DNA of 32,022 bases, from contig DUZD01000004.1 in assembly GCA_013349695.1 (NCBI GenBank), positions 1 to 32,022 on the forward strand, read 5' to 3'. The notes under the pieces were generated by a model. The model made no database searches. It was not told the DNA's origin and was given only the letters and a program-made list of their open reading frames with translations. Shown here one piece after another: positions 9,394 to 19,083 of this stretch. Each line of letters begins with the position of its first letter. Position 1 is the first letter of the stretch. Position numbers and translations under genes: made by a program. The stretch comes from Rhodospirillaceae bacterium. Its GTDB lineage: Bacteria; Pseudomonadota; Alphaproteobacteria; Rhodospirillales; 2-02-FULL-58-16.

Positions 9394-9853
9394 CGATGAT
9401 CATGGCGGCAAATATGGCATCGGCCATGCGGATACCATCGACCTTGGCCTCGCCCTTGAATTTCCATACACTGCCACGTTGGCGGATTTTTTCCACGCTG
9501 ACATGCAAGGTGTCGCCCGGCGTTACGGGCTTGCGAAAGCGCGCCTGATCCACCGACATGAAATAGACCAGGGTGCCTTCGGCGCTTTTGCCCAGGGTCT
9601 CCATCACCAAAACCGCCGACGTCTGCGCCATGGCCTCGATGATCAGGACGCCCGGCATGATGGGCTGGGACGGAAAATGACCCTGGAAAAAGGCCTCGTT
9701 GATGGAAACGTTTTTGACGCCGACGGCGCGGGTGTCGGCGACCAGGCCGATCACCCTGTCAATCATCAGGAAAGGATAGCGATGCGGGATCTTTTCCTTG
9801 ATCTGGTTGATGTCGAGGGTTTTTCCCAGCGTCGATGGTGAGTTTTCGTCCAT
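9386..9853 (-). CDS. fabZ: 3-hydroxyacyl-[acyl-carrier-protein] dehydratase FabZ
   Basis: FabZ dehydrates 3-hydroxyacyl-ACP in fatty acid elongation and competes with LpxA and LpxD for the same substrate. The hot-dog fold sequence has [13 protein letters not shown], the catalytic histidine block [19 protein letters not shown], and the glutamate in [13 protein letters not shown]. The length of 155 aa is usual. It lies between lpxD (3-nt gap) and lpxA (8-nt overlap), the standard proteobacterial order, which ties phospholipid and lipid A supply together. Confidence 0.96.
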   Translation of the reverse strand: MDENSPSTLGKTLDINQIKEKIPHRYPFLMIDRVIGLVADTRAVGVKNVSINEAFFQGHFPSQPIMPGVLIIEAMAQTSAVLVMETLGKSAEGTLVYFMSVDQARFRKPVTPGDTLHVSVEKIRQRGSVWKFKGEAKVDGIRMADAIFAAMIIDE

Positions 9854-9856
9854 CGT

Positions 9857-10879
9857 CTATCCGCCTTGTTTCTTGATCATGCGTTTGATGGCGGCAACGC
9901 TCCTCATCCACTCGCGCATGGGAACCGCCGGAAAGCCGCCGACGGTTGTCCCGGCGTCGATGTCACGCATGACGCCGCCCTGGGCGGCGACACGAGCCCC
10001 GTCACCGACGCGCAAATGCCCCGCCAAGCCGGCTTGGCCGCCCAGCATGACGGAATCCCCGAGTATAGTGCTGCCGGATATCCCGACCTGCGAGACGATC
10101 ATGCAATTCCGTCCAAGCCGCACGTTATGGCCAATCTGCACCAAATTATCAATCTTGCAGCCGTCGCCGATCACGGTATCGGATGCGGCGCCGCGATCTA
10201 TGGTGGTGTTGGCGCCGATCTCGACGTCATCGCCGATGCGTACGCGGCCAAGCTGCGGCACCTTGATATGTTGTTTCTCGCCAAGGGCAAAGCCGAAACC
10301 GTCCTGCCCGATACGGACGCCGGGATGGATGATGACGCGGCTGCCGGCGATCAGATAGGACAGAGTAACCAAAGGGCCAATCCGGCAGTCGTCGCCCAGA
10401 ACCACCCCGCCGCCGATGACGGTGTTGGCGCCGATACGGCAGCGGCGGCCGATCTCGGCGCCGGCTCCGATCACCACGCCCGTTTCAATCCGGCAGCCCT
10501 CGCCGATCGCCGCCCGGTCGGAGACGCAAACCGTCGGAGCGGTGGCTGGCTCCGGCGCCGGCTCCGGATAAAAGGCCTCGGCGACGCGAGCAAAGCCGTG
10601 GTGGGGCTCCTTTGTCAGCAACAAAGTCATATGCGAAGGCGCTTTAGAGGCCAAACCGGGATCGACGAGGCAAACGCCGGCCCGGCTTTCCGTGAAGAGA
10701 GAAAGATGGAGCTTGTTGTCGAGAAAGCCGATCTCGCCGGGCCCCGCCGCATCCAAAGAAGCAACATCGGATATCACGATCTCTGGATCCGCGCCCTTGC
10801 CGAGCTCCGCGCGGGAAATTTCCGCCACTTCTTGCAAGCTGAAAGGCCCAGCTACGGAAAAAAAGCGCGGATCGGGCAT
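9857..10879 (-). CDS. lpxD: UDP-3-O-acylglucosamine N-acyltransferase
   Basis: LpxD adds the second 3-hydroxyacyl chain, to the 2-amino group of UDP-3-O-acyl-GlcN. The N-terminal uridine-binding domain (about residues 1-110) precedes a left-handed beta-helix with many hexapeptide repeats such as [32 protein letters not shown] and [18 protein letters not shown]. The catalytic histidine lies in [14 protein letters not shown]. The C-terminus [13 protein letters not shown] forms the expected helix. The length of 340 aa is typical. It lies 3 nt after skp and 3 nt before fabZ, so it is almost certainly in one transcript with them. Confidence 0.96.
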   Translation of the reverse strand: MPDPRFFSVAGPFSLQEVAEISRAELGKGADPEIVISDVASLDAAGPGEIGFLDNKLHLSLFTESRAGVCLVDPGLASKAPSHMTLLLTKEPHHGFARVAEAFYPEPAPEPATAPTVCVSDRAAIGEGCRIETGVVIGAGAEIGRRCRIGANTVIGGGVVLGDDCRIGPLVTLSYLIAGSRVIIHPGVRIGQDGFGFALGEKQHIKVPQLGRVRIGDDVEIGANTTIDRGAASDTVIGDGCKIDNLVQIGHNVRLGRNCMIVSQVGISGSTILGDSVMLGGQAGLAGHLRVGDGARVAAQGGVMRDIDAGTTVGGFPAVPMREWMRSVAAIKRMIKKQGG

Positions 10880-10882
10880 GAC

Positions 10883-11470
10883 CTATTTTCCGATGTCGGG
10901 AATTTTCAAGGACGGCATTTTCTCTTCGACTAGCCGCAGGACCTCCTTGGTGATCGACAGGGACGGAGCGGCGAGAACCGTCTGCTCCTTTCTCAGGATC
11001 AGGGTCAGTTTTTTTTTCTTGGCCATGTCGGTGACGATATCGGTTAATGTCAGCTCGACTTTGCGCATGGCATTGGCCATGGCACTGTCCAGCTCCTGTT
11101 TACGCTTTTGCACCAGACGCTGAACCTCGACAACGCTCTGTTGGAACTTGCGGCGTTCCTCGGCAAAGGCATCGGGCGAAAGGATGGTGCGCTTTCTGGC
11201 CAGTTCCTTGTCGGCGTTGCGGAGTACCTCTTCCTCTTTCTGGATATCGGCTTGAAAGGCGTTGCGGAACTTTCCGATCTGCGCGCGGATGTCCTTGACA
11301 ACGGAAGCCTTGCGGCGGATTTCATCGATATCGATGACGGCGACGTTTATATAGGAATAACTTGCCTCGGCTGGTTTTTGGGGGGGCTCCTGGGCCACCG
11401 CCGGGTTTTCCGAGACTCCATACAGTATCGACAGGCTAAGAATGAAAACCGTGGCTCTCGTCAAACCCAT
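10883..11470 (-). CDS. skp: OmpH/Skp-family periplasmic chaperone
   Basis: Skp binds unfolded outer-membrane proteins in the periplasm and hands them to the BAM complex. The first 26 residues (MGLTRATVFILSLSILYG to AVAQ) look like a Sec signal peptide. The mature part starts with a short beta segment (YINVAVIDIDEIRRKAS) and then a long charged helical region, with FQADIQKEEEVLRNADKELA and VQRLVQKRKQELDSAMA, matching the Skp tentacle coiled coils. The chain returns to a beta segment, LTLILRKEQTVLAAPSLSIT. The length of 195 aa is slightly above E. coli Skp. It follows bamA by 3 nt and precedes lpxD by 3 nt. Confidence 0.92.
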   Translation of the reverse strand: MGLTRATVFILSLSILYGVSENPAVAQEPPQKPAEASYSYINVAVIDIDEIRRKASVVKDIRAQIGKFRNAFQADIQKEEEVLRNADKELARKRTILSPDAFAEERRKFQQSVVEVQRLVQKRKQELDSAMANAMRKVELTLTDIVTDMAKKKKLTLILRKEQTVLAAPSLSITKEVLRLVEEKMPSLKIPDIGK

Positions 11471-11473
11471 GAT

Positions 11474-13747
11474 CTAAAACCTTGTACCGAAATTGACGCG
11501 GACTGTTTCGGTTTCGTCGAAGCTCTCCTTGGCTACCGGAATACCAACATCGATCCCGAGAGGACCGAAAGGCGACATCCAGGTAACGCCGGCACCCACT
11601 GTCACGCGCACGCTGCCGGTATCGTCGACGAAACTTCTCGATGGTTCAAGCTGACCGGTGCTTCCGAAATCCGTAAAAACCTTTCCGCCGACGGCAAGTT
11701 CGGCCGGCAGTCCGAGAGGGAATCTGAGCTCGGCGGTACCCGTGTACATCCACTGGCCGCCAAGGGCGTCGTCGGTGATATCGTCCCTGGGGCCGACGCC
11801 GGATGTTTCGAAACCACGCAAATCGTCGCCGCCGATGTAATAGCGTTCGGTAAGGTGAACGTCCTCGCCGAGGCCGACGATGTAGCCGGCCCTGCCGTCA
11901 AAAGACAGGACCCAGCCGTCCACCAGAGTGAAATATTTCGCCGCCGTCACAGTGTTGCGGAAATGCCGTTTGTTGCCGCCCAGGCCGGCAAGGTCGTTTG
12001 TCATCCGGACGCGATAGCCCTTCGTCGGGCCGATGGCGCTGTCGCGGCTATCATAGGCGATGGTGTGCGAAAATTCCGAAATCGACGTGTTCCCTTCCAC
12101 TTCCTTGATTAATTGGGAAGCGCTGGAATCGACGTCCGTGACTTTTGTGTTTCTGTACGCGTACTTCCAATTCTGGCTCAACCGCTCGGCAATCGGATAA
12201 CCGCCCCGCAAGGCGACGCCGGTTAACTCGGAATCGAAGGAACTGGTGTCCTGCAGGTCCTTCCTGACGTGGAACACGTCAACGCCCGCGGTTACCTCGC
12301 GATCGAGAAAGTACGGTTCGGTGAAGGAAAAGTTGACCTGACTCTGGCGGGTGGCGACCGTGGCCTTGAAGCTCAAATTCTGACCGCGGCCTAACAAATT
12401 GCGTTCATCGATGCCGAAATCGACCAAGGCGCCGCTGGACGAGGAAAAGCCCAAACCGAAGGAAACGGAGCCGGTGGGCTTTTCCATCACCTCGACATTG
12501 ATGACCGCCTTGTCGGGGGCGCTGCCAGGCACCTGTTCGACCAGGACTCTCTCAAAGAAATCCAGATTCTGGATCCGTTGCCTGGAGCGCCGCAATTTGG
12601 CGGTGTTGAATGCGTCTCCCTCGACCAGACGAAATTCCCTGCGGATGACCTTGTCGGCCGTCCCCATATTGCCCGCGATGTTGATGCGCTCGACGAAAAC
12701 CCGCGGGCCTTCATTGATTTCAAAGGTCACGCTGACGGTCCGGGTTTCGCGGTCTCGGTTGATGCGCGGGCGGATGTCGATGAAAGCGTAGCCGAGCGTT
12801 CCGACGGCGTTGGTCAGCCGATCAATGGTTTTTTCCAACTCCCCGGCATTGTACCAGTCGCCTTCTTCGATCTCGATCACGTCGATAATATCTTTTTCAT
12901 CGAGGTTGCGCAGACGGGCGTCGATGGCAACACCGCCAAACTGGTAACGAACGCCTTCTTCCACCGTAAAAGTGATGAAAAAGTCCTTGCGGTCGGGTGT
13001 CAGTTCGGCGATAGCCGAGGCGACCCGAAAATCAGCGTGTCCGTTCGAAAGGTAGAAACGGCGCAGTAATTCCCGGTCCAGGGTCATTCGATCGGCATCA
13101 AAGGTGTCGTCGGAAGAGAAAAAACGGTACCAGCGGGATTCCCGGGTCCGAATAATCTCGCGCAGCCGCGAATCGCTGAATTCGCGGTTGCCGACAAAAC
13201 GAATCTTGCGGACAAAGGTTTCCTCGCCCTCGGTGATTTCAAAGACCAGATCAATGCGGTTTTGCGGAAGCTGGATAACTTTTGGTTCAACCGCCGCCGC
13301 AAAATGGCCCCGTGACCGGTACAAGGTCAAAATCCGCTTGACGTCGTTTTGCACTTTAATGCGGGTGTAGATAATGCGTGGGCGCAGGCTCACTTCCGCA
13401 CCCAGGGAATCGTCGCCGATCCCTCTATTTCCCTCGAAGGCGATCCGATTGATAACTGGATTTTCAACCACGCTGATGATCAGGGTGTCGCCTTCTTTTC
13501 GCAAGGTCACGTCGGCGAACAGACCGGTGGCGAAAAGGGACTTAAGCGAACGGTCGATACGAGCGCTATCGAAGGGATCGCCCTTCTGAATCAGAAGGTA
13601 GGAAATGACCGTCCCAGGCTCGATCCGTTGCGTTCCCTCGACGATTATATCGCGCACAGTATCGGCGGATTGGGCCGCCGCCGAGGACGTCAGACCCAGA
13701 ACCGTTGCCAACCAGCAAAATACGATGATGCGAACCAAGCGCCGCAA
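11474..13747 (-). CDS. bamA: Outer membrane protein assembly factor BamA
   Basis: BamA is the core of the BAM complex, which folds beta-barrel proteins into the outer membrane. A signal peptide (about residues 1-26, ending SSAAAQS) is followed by five POTRA domains (roughly residues 28-420; VRDIIVEGTQRIEPGTVISY begins the first) and a C-terminal Omp85 barrel with FGLGFSSSSGALVDFGIDER, YIGGDDLRGFETSGVGPRD and GPLGIDVGIP. The protein ends in phenylalanine (RVNFGTRF), as expected for the barrel's final strand. The length of 757 aa is normal. The frame begins with TTG at 13747, with a GGGGGGAA purine run 5 nt upstream; no better in-frame ATG is near. It sits between rseP and skp, the standard order. 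Confidence 0.95.
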   Translation of the reverse strand: MRRLVRIIVFCWLATVLGLTSSAAAQSADTVRDIIVEGTQRIEPGTVISYLLIQKGDPFDSARIDRSLKSLFATGLFADVTLRKEGDTLIISVVENPVINRIAFEGNRGIGDDSLGAEVSLRPRIIYTRIKVQNDVKRILTLYRSRGHFAAAVEPKVIQLPQNRIDLVFEITEGEETFVRKIRFVGNREFSDSRLREIIRTRESRWYRFFSSDDTFDADRMTLDRELLRRFYLSNGHADFRVASAIAELTPDRKDFFITFTVEEGVRYQFGGVAIDARLRNLDEKDIIDVIEIEEGDWYNAGELEKTIDRLTNAVGTLGYAFIDIRPRINRDRETRTVSVTFEINEGPRVFVERINIAGNMGTADKVIRREFRLVEGDAFNTAKLRRSRQRIQNLDFFERVLVEQVPGSAPDKAVINVEVMEKPTGSVSFGLGFSSSSGALVDFGIDERNLLGRGQNLSFKATVATRQSQVNFSFTEPYFLDREVTAGVDVFHVRKDLQDTSSFDSELTGVALRGGYPIAERLSQNWKYAYRNTKVTDVDSSASQLIKEVEGNTSISEFSHTIAYDSRDSAIGPTKGYRVRMTNDLAGLGGNKRHFRNTVTAAKYFTLVDGWVLSFDGRAGYIVGLGEDVHLTERYYIGGDDLRGFETSGVGPRDDITDDALGGQWMYTGTAELRFPLGLPAELAVGGKVFTDFGSTGQLEPSRSFVDDTGSVRVTVGAGVTWMSPFGPLGIDVGIPVAKESFDETETVRVNFGTRF

Positions 13748-13772
13748 GCATTCCCCCCAATAAAAAGAGTGA

Positions 13773-14900
13773 TCAGGTGAAGAGTTGTTTAATAAACTCG
13801 AACACCTTGAGGTACACCAAATCGTTCCACGTCGCGAAAATCATGAGGAGAAATACCAGAACGATGCCGAAACGGAAACCGTATTCTTGCGCCCGGGGGT
13901 CTAAAGGCCGGCGGAGAATGGCCTCGAACGCGTAAAAGGCCAGATAGCCGCCGTCCAAGACCGGGATCGGAAAAAGATTGATCAGACCCAGATTTACGGA
14001 CAAAGCCGCCAGGAAAAAGATGCAGTTAACAGGGTCCTGGCACATTTGTCCTGAAAATTGGGCAATCCTGATCACCCCGCCCAGGTCTTCCGTGGACCGG
14101 GAGCCGGTGATCATTTGGCTGACGCTGGAGAAAATTTGCGTGGCCAGCCCTAACGATCTTTCCACCGCCATCCAGGTGGCCTTAAACGGGTTCTGGCGTT
14201 CGTACTCGACCTGCTCGGGATCCGGCATCACGCCCAAAAGGCCATATTCTACTTCCATTCCTTGATCGTCCACGAACTTGTGGCCTGTAGGCGTTGCTTG
14301 CAAGGACAAGTCGACGCCGTCGCGGCGGATAAGGATGTCGACGCGGACGGCCGGATTCTCCCTGACGATGCGGCGTAAATCACTGAACCAGACGATGGTT
14401 TGTCCATTGATGCTCAAAATACGGTCGCCCGGCCTGAGACCGGCCTCGGACGCCGCGCTTTCCGGCTGCACCTCGCCGACGACGGCTAACGGCAACGGCA
14501 AACCGACGATGCTGAACAAACCGGCGAGGACAACAAAAGCGAACAAAAAATTGGCGATGGGGCCGGCGGCGACGATGGCGGCGCGTTGGCCAAGCCGCTT
14601 GTGATGGAAGGAAACGGCCTGTTCCTCCGGCGTCATGGGCCGTTGATCCTCGGCGCCGCCGGCGGCGCCGAGCTCGCCGAACATTTTGACGTAGCCGCCC
14701 AAAGGCACGGCACTGATTTTCCATCGCGTCCCGGCGCTGTCGTTCCAACCGTAAATTTCGGGGCCGAAGCCAATGGAGAAAACCTCGATCCGCACGCCAT
14801 TGCGCCGGGCCAGCACGTAATGGCCCAGCTCATGAACGAACACCAGGATCGTCAGCACGATAAGAAAAACGACAATGTAATCCCAAAAAAATTCAAACAT
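13773..14900 (-). CDS. rseP: Site-2 intramembrane zinc metalloprotease RseP/MmpA type
   Basis: These proteases cut transmembrane substrates such as anti-sigma factors or polarity proteins inside the membrane. The zinc-binding motif is VFVHELGHYVLARRNG in the first helix, with SIGFGPEIYGW shortly after. One PDZ domain covers about residues 125-200 (EAGLRPGDRILSINGQTIVW). The second active-site segment is INLFPIPVLDGGYLAFYAFE, and a final helix follows. At 375 aa with a single PDZ it is like Caulobacter MmpA rather than the two-PDZ E. coli RseP. It lies 69 nt after dxr and 25 nt before bamA. Its substrate here is unknown. Confidence 0.94.
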   Translation of the reverse strand: MFEFFWDYIVVFLIVLTILVFVHELGHYVLARRNGVRIEVFSIGFGPEIYGWNDSAGTRWKISAVPLGGYVKMFGELGAAGGAEDQRPMTPEEQAVSFHHKRLGQRAAIVAAGPIANFLFAFVVLAGLFSIVGLPLPLAVVGEVQPESAASEAGLRPGDRILSINGQTIVWFSDLRRIVRENPAVRVDILIRRDGVDLSLQATPTGHKFVDDQGMEVEYGLLGVMPDPEQVEYERQNPFKATWMAVERSLGLATQIFSSVSQMITGSRSTEDLGGVIRIAQFSGQMCQDPVNCIFFLAALSVNLGLINLFPIPVLDGGYLAFYAFEAILRRPLDPRAQEYGFRFGIVLVFLLMIFATWNDLVYLKVFEFIKQLFT

Positions 14901-14969
14901 TTCAGTAACCTACCATGGAATTCCCGCGCGCCGGCGGAAATCCCATGCCCTTGGTGGATGTCATGGAAA

Positions 14970-16157
14970 TTAATATGTAATCAATCCTTTGGCGATTTCA
15001 CGGGTCTCGTTGTCGGCGTTGATGACATCGGCAAGGCTTTCCAGGCGGAAATCAGGCGCCGCCTCAAGGGTTTGCTCGACGATGCGGACGATATCGAGAA
15101 AGCCGATGCGGCCGCCAAGAAAGCTCTCCACCGCGACTTCGTTGGCGGCGTTCATGACGGCCGGCGCGCTGCCGCCGGCTTGCAACGCCTGGCGGGCCAC
15201 TCTCAGGGCCGGGAAACACTCCGGGTTCGGGGCTTCGAAGGTGAGAGCGCCGATTTCGGCCAGGGACAAACGCGGCGCCGGCGTCGGCATGCGTTTCGGC
15301 CAGCCGAGGGCATAGGAGATGGGAGTGCGCATGTCGGGCGTACCCAACTGGGCCAGGACCGAGCCATCGACGTAATCGACAAGGCTATGCACCACCGACT
15401 GGGGATGCACCAGGATCTCGATGCGCTCTTCCGGAACGGGGAAAAGATGGCGGGCCTCGATCAGTTCCAGCCCTTTGTTCATCATGGTCGCGGAATCCAC
15501 CGAAATCTTGGCGCCCATGTTCCAGTTGGGATGGGCCAAAGCCTGTTCCGGCGTCACCCGGGCCATGGCGGCGATGTCCATCTCCCGGAAGGGGCCGCCG
15601 GAAGCCGTCAATATGATGCGCTCCACCTTGTCGGCGTTTTCAAAGTCGAACACTTGGAAAATAGCGCTGTGTTCGGAATCGACGGGCAACAAGGTGCCGC
15701 CGCGACGGGCGATCTCCTTCATCAGCACGTCGCCGGCCGAAACCAGGCATTCCTTGTTGGCCAGGCCGATAATGGCGCCGCGTTTGGCCGCCGCCATGGT
15801 CGGCTCCAGCCCGGCCAGGCCGACGATGGAAGCCATCACCCATTCGGCCGGCCGGCTGGCCGCTTCGATAACCGCTTCTGGCCCCGCCGCGGCTTCGGTG
15901 CCCGAGCCGGACAGGGCCTTCTTGAGATCGCGGTAACATGAGGCATCGGCGGCGACGGCAAGGCGAGCGCCCAGCCGCCGGGCCTGCTCGGCCAGGCGGG
16001 CGACATTGTTGTTGGCGGTCAACGCCTCGACCTGGAAAGTGTCGGGCTGCCTTTGAACGAGGTCAACGGTATTGCCGCCAACCGATCCCGTGGAACCGAG
16101 GATGGTGATCCGGCGTGGCGCCGTTTCGGCTCGCGGTTGGGAGCGGGTTACAGCCAT
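14970..16157 (-). CDS. dxr: 1-deoxy-D-xylulose 5-phosphate reductoisomerase
   Basis: Dxr makes 2-C-methyl-D-erythritol 4-phosphate with NADPH, the first committed step of the MEP isoprenoid pathway. The NADPH-binding motif is [18 protein letters not shown] near the N-terminus, and [15 protein letters not shown] follows. Metal ligands are visible in [15 protein letters not shown] and in [20 protein letters not shown]. The length of 395 aa matches the family. The start overlaps the end of cdsA by 10 nt. Its place next to uppS is functional as well as positional, since both feed undecaprenyl phosphate synthesis. Confidence 0.97.
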   Translation of the reverse strand: MAVTRSQPRAETAPRRITILGSTGSVGGNTVDLVQRQPDTFQVEALTANNNVARLAEQARRLGARLAVAADASCYRDLKKALSGSGTEAAAGPEAVIEAASRPAEWVMASIVGLAGLEPTMAAAKRGAIIGLANKECLVSAGDVLMKEIARRGGTLLPVDSEHSAIFQVFDFENADKVERIILTASGGPFREMDIAAMARVTPEQALAHPNWNMGAKISVDSATMMNKGLELIEARHLFPVPEERIEILVHPQSVVHSLVDYVDGSVLAQLGTPDMRTPISYALGWPKRMPTPAPRLSLAEIGALTFEAPNPECFPALRVARQALQAGGSAPAVMNAANEVAVESFLGGRIGFLDIVRIVEQTLEAAPDFRLESLADVINADNETREIAKGLITY

Positions 16158-16852
16158 CTCAGAATACTGCCGTCACCGGCCAGACTTATCAACGCGACAA
16201 TCAAAGCCACCGCCAAAAGCCCGTCCACCCTGTCGAGAAGGCCGCCATGGCCGGGAATGAGGTTGCCGGCGTCCTTGACGCCGCATCGGCGCTTGATCCA
16301 GGATTCGAGCAGATCCCCCGCCTGTTCGACGACGCCAAGAACGGCGCTGAGCGCGCCCAGCGTCAAAACGCCGCCCTGTCCGAGAACCATCGCCGTCGCC
16401 GAACCGGTGGCGCCGGCGCAGGCGACGCCGCCGATCAAGCCGGCCCAGGTTTTGTTGGGGCTGAGGGCGGGCGCCAGCCTGAGTCCGCCGATCCAGCGTC
16501 CGAAAACGTAAGCGCCGCAGTCCGTTGCCCAAACCAGGGCGAGCAGCCAGAAAACCGTGCCCCGGCCGAAATCCTCGTCGGCGCGAAGCCAAATGAGAGC
16601 GAGCGCCGGCACCCCGATATATAAAAACCCGCCGGCGAGCCAAAGGAACCGGCCGGCCGGCCAGAAAAGCTTGCCGGCGCCGAACAACCGGCTCCATTCC
16701 CAGGCCATGACCAGGACGCCGATGGCGACGAGAATGCTGAAATATGGCGGCCCGGCATAAACAGCCGCCAACACGGGCGGCGCCAGAACGGCGGCCGAGA
16801 GTAGGCGCGTTGTCAACGCGCCCCGGCCGGCGTCAACCACTGGATGCGCCAT
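16148..16852 (-). CDS. cdsA: Phosphatidate cytidylyltransferase
   Basis: CdsA activates phosphatidic acid with CTP to form CDP-diacylglycerol, the branch point of phospholipid synthesis, in the inner membrane. The C-terminal family signature is seen as [27 protein letters not shown], preceded by [20 protein letters not shown]. Most of the rest is hydrophobic, with about six to eight helices beginning at [18 protein letters not shown]. The ORF opens at TTG 16894, but ATG 16852 ([17 protein letters not shown]) gives a better family N-terminus and a 20-nt overlap with uppS, so I prefer it; neither start has a strong Shine-Dalgarno. It overlaps dxr by 10 nt. Confidence 0.94.
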   Translation of the reverse strand: MAHPVVDAGRGALTTRLLSAAVLAPPVLAAVYAGPPYFSILVAIGVLVMAWEWSRLFGAGKLFWPAGRFLWLAGGFLYIGVPALALIWLRADEDFGRGTVFWLLALVWATDCGAYVFGRWIGGLRLAPALSPNKTWAGLIGGVACAGATGSATAMVLGQGGVLTLGALSAVLGVVEQAGDLLESWIKRRCGVKDAGNLIPGHGGLLDRVDGLLAVALIVALISLAGDGSILRWL

Positions 16853-17567
16853 AACGCCGTTCACGGCGATGATATTCCCTGACGGCGCTTGCAAGGTCTT
16901 CCTTGGAAAAATCGGGCCATAAGGTATCGACGAAAACGAGTTCGGTATAGGCCAGTTGCCAGAGCAGAAAATTGCTGATTCGCTTCTCGCCGCTGGTCCT
17001 GATCAGCAAATCCGGGTCCGGAATGTCGGCCGTGAACAAATGTCCCTTGAAGGCTGTTTCGTTGATCTCTTCCGGGCTCAGCGATCCCGCCGCGACTTCG
17101 CCGGCAAGGTGGCGCGCGGCACGGACGATTTCAGTGCGCCCGCCATAGCTCAAGGCGACGGTCAATGTCAGGCGGTTGTTGCCGGCGGTGAGCTTTTCCG
17201 CCTTGTCGATCAGCTTGACGATACCAGGGTCCAACCGGTCGCGCTCCCCAATGATTCGAAAGCGAACCCCGTTCTCGTTCAGGAAGTCGATTTCGCTGTC
17301 GAGGTAAAAACGCAACAGCCCCATCAGGTCGTTGACTTCATCCTTGGGACGTTTCCAGTTTTCCGACGAAAAGCCGTACATAGTGAGATAGGAGACCCCC
17401 ATTTCACCAGCGCATCTGATGGCCCTCTTCACCGCCTCGGCGCCTTGCTTGTGGCCGGCAACTCGGGGCAGGCCGCGGAATTTCGCCCAGCGTCCGTTGC
17501 CGTCCATGATGATGGCAATATGGACCGGCGGTGGCGGCAAATCGCTATGCAGTTGGACAGCTTTCAT
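16833..17567 (-). CDS. uppS: Isoprenyl transferase (undecaprenyl diphosphate synthase)
   Basis: UppS is a cis-prenyltransferase that builds the C55 carrier lipid for peptidoglycan and O-antigen. The catalytic aspartate motif is HIAIIMDGNGRWAKFRGLPR, followed by AGHKQGAEAVK, the block YGFSSENWKRPKDEV, LSYGGRTEIVRAA, and the C-terminal DLLIRTSGEKRISNFLLWQL. The ORF track starts at 17636 inside frr, but the conserved protein begins at ATG 17567 (MKAVQLHSDLPPPPV), 4 nt after the frr stop, giving 244 aa. It overlaps cdsA and is probably translationally coupled to it. Confidence 0.95.
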   Translation of the reverse strand: MKAVQLHSDLPPPPVHIAIIMDGNGRWAKFRGLPRVAGHKQGAEAVKRAIRCAGEMGVSYLTMYGFSSENWKRPKDEVNDLMGLLRFYLDSEIDFLNENGVRFRIIGERDRLDPGIVKLIDKAEKLTAGNNRLTLTVALSYGGRTEIVRAARHLAGEVAAGSLSPEEINETAFKGHLFTADIPDPDLLIRTSGEKRISNFLLWQLAYTELVFVDTLWPDFSKEDLASAVREYHRRERRYGASSG

Positions 17568-17571
17568 CGTT

Positions 17572-18141
17572 TCAAACCTGCATGATTTCCTTTTCTTTTT
17601 TGGCCAGTATCTCGTCGATCTTGCGGACGGAATCATTGGTCAGGTCTTGGATTTCGTCGCCATAGGCGTGGTGTTCGTCCTCGGAAATTTCTCCGTCCTT
17701 TTCCTCTTTCTTCAACTCGTCCATGGCATGACGGCGGACGTTGCGCACGGCAATGCGCGCCTCCTCGGCATATTTTGCCGCGATCTTCACCATTTCGGCG
17801 CGCCGTTCCTCGCTCAGCAAAGGAATGGGAATGCGCACCAACTGGCCGTCGATGGAGGGATTGAGGCCCAAGCCCGATTCCAGGATTCCCCTCTCCACCG
17901 CTTTCACCAGTTTCTTATCCCAAACTTGAACGGTGAGCATCTGCGGCTCCGGAACACCGATGGTGCCAACCTGACTCAAGGGCATCTCCGCGCCATAGGC
18001 GTTGACCATGAGCGGCTCCAACAGGCTCGTCGCCGCCCGCCCGGTGCGCAGGCCGCCGTATTCCTTGTGCAGGACCTCGACGGCGCCGTCCATCCGCCGT
18101 TTGGTGTCTTTCTTGATGACGTCGATGCTCTTTCCGACCAC
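17572..18141 (-). CDS. frr: Ribosome recycling factor
   Basis: With EF-G, RRF splits post-termination ribosomes into subunits. The 189-aa protein has the whole family pattern: [60 protein letters not shown], and the helix-rich C-terminus with [19 protein letters not shown]. The start codon is GTG at 18141, supported by a strong AAGGAGAG ribosome-binding site 7 nt upstream. It lies 30 nt after pyrH and 4 nt before uppS. Confidence 0.96.
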   Translation of the reverse strand: MVGKSIDVIKKDTKRRMDGAVEVLHKEYGGLRTGRAATSLLEPLMVNAYGAEMPLSQVGTIGVPEPQMLTVQVWDKKLVKAVERGILESGLGLNPSIDGQLVRIPIPLLSEERRAEMVKIAAKYAEEARIAVRNVRRHAMDELKKEEKDGEISEDEHHAYGDEIQDLTNDSVRKIDEILAKKEKEIMQV

Positions 18142-18171
18142 GTTCCGCTCTCCTTTGCGGGCAATAAAAGC

Positions 18172-18888
18172 CTATGAAATGACGGTATAAATGCCGCCGC
18201 CGGTCACAACTTCGGCGAAAGTTCCGGGATTGTGAAGGGAAAAAACCAAAATGGGAACCTTGTTGTCACGCGCCAAGGCAATGGCCGAGGCGTCCATGAT
18301 GCGTAAATTCCTGGTCAGCGCGTCTTGATAGGTCAGGCGGTCGAAACGTTCGGCGTCTTTGACTGTTTTCGGGTCGTCGCTGTAAACGCCGTCGACCTGG
18401 GTGCCCTTGAGCAGAGCCTCGCAGTCCATCTCCGCCGCCCTCAGCGCCGCCGCCGTGTCGGTGGTGAAAAAGGGATTGCCGGTGCCGGCGGCGAAAATGA
18501 CCACCCTACCCTTTTGCAAATGGCGAATGGCCCGGCGGCGGACAAAAGGTTCGCAAAACGTTGCCATGGGGATGGCCGAAAGGACGCGGGCGTGAATCCC
18601 TTGTTTCTCGATAAAGCTTTGCATGGCAAGGGCGTTCATGACGGTGGCTAGCATCCCCATGTAATCGGCGCTGGTCCGCTCGATTGCCGAGGCGGCGGAG
18701 GAAACGCCGCGGAAAAAGTTGCCGCCGCCGATGACCAGGCAGATTTGAACATTCATCTCGTGGACATGGCGGATTTCAGCGGCAATACGCTCCACGGTGT
18801 TGGAATCGAGGCCAAAATCCCTATCGCCCATCAACCCTTCGCCCGACAATTTCAACAGAACGCGTCGGTACTTCGGTTTCCGGGACAT
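18172..18888 (-). CDS. pyrH: UMP kinase
   Basis: PyrH phosphorylates UMP to UDP in pyrimidine nucleotide synthesis. Typical bacterial UMP kinase segments are [15 protein letters not shown] at the N-terminus, [14 protein letters not shown], the UMP-binding region [39 protein letters not shown], and [16 protein letters not shown]. The length of 238 aa is standard. The ATG at 18888 has only a weak GGTAAGA upstream. A 195-nt gap separates it from tsf. Confidence 0.97.
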   Translation of the reverse strand: MSRKPKYRRVLLKLSGEGLMGDRDFGLDSNTVERIAAEIRHVHEMNVQICLVIGGGNFFRGVSSAASAIERTSADYMGMLATVMNALAMQSFIEKQGIHARVLSAIPMATFCEPFVRRRAIRHLQKGRVVIFAAGTGNPFFTTDTAAALRAAEMDCEALLKGTQVDGVYSDDPKTVKDAERFDRLTYQDALTRNLRIMDASAIALARDNKVPILVFSLHNPGTFAEVVTGGGIYTVIS

Positions 18889-19083
18889 TGTTCTTACCGT
18901 TCAACACAGCGGGCGGCAATGGGAGGTCGCTCGTGGCGGCCAAGCGCGACGGGGTTTAGCCAAAAACCCAAACGTTCAAGAAATTTCCCGTGCCCTACCC
19001 TGATGGCGGCGATCATACACCAAGGCCGGCGGCAAGGTCTTCAGGTTATTTGTTTGTGTTGTCCGCAAGGCCCTAAACCGAGT
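18889..19083. other. tsf-pyrH intergenic region
   Basis: This 195-nt gap holds no convincing ORF. On the minus strand a TATGAT (19017-19012) is a good -10 match, but no good -35 sits 16-18 nt upstream, so a pyrH promoter is only possible. No hairpin with a T-run was found after tsf. Transcription may read through from rpsB-tsf into pyrH. Confidence 0.3.

Noticed and set aside
14586-15941. 451-aa plus-strand ORF opposite rseP and dxr
   Set aside because: Shadow of two well-conserved genes; composition rich in Gly, His, Asp and Gln is typical of antisense frames in GC-rich DNA.
16853-16894. Longer N-terminus for cdsA starting at TTG 16894
   Set aside because: It would overlap uppS by 62 nt, has no better ribosome-binding site, and adds residues not expected for the family.
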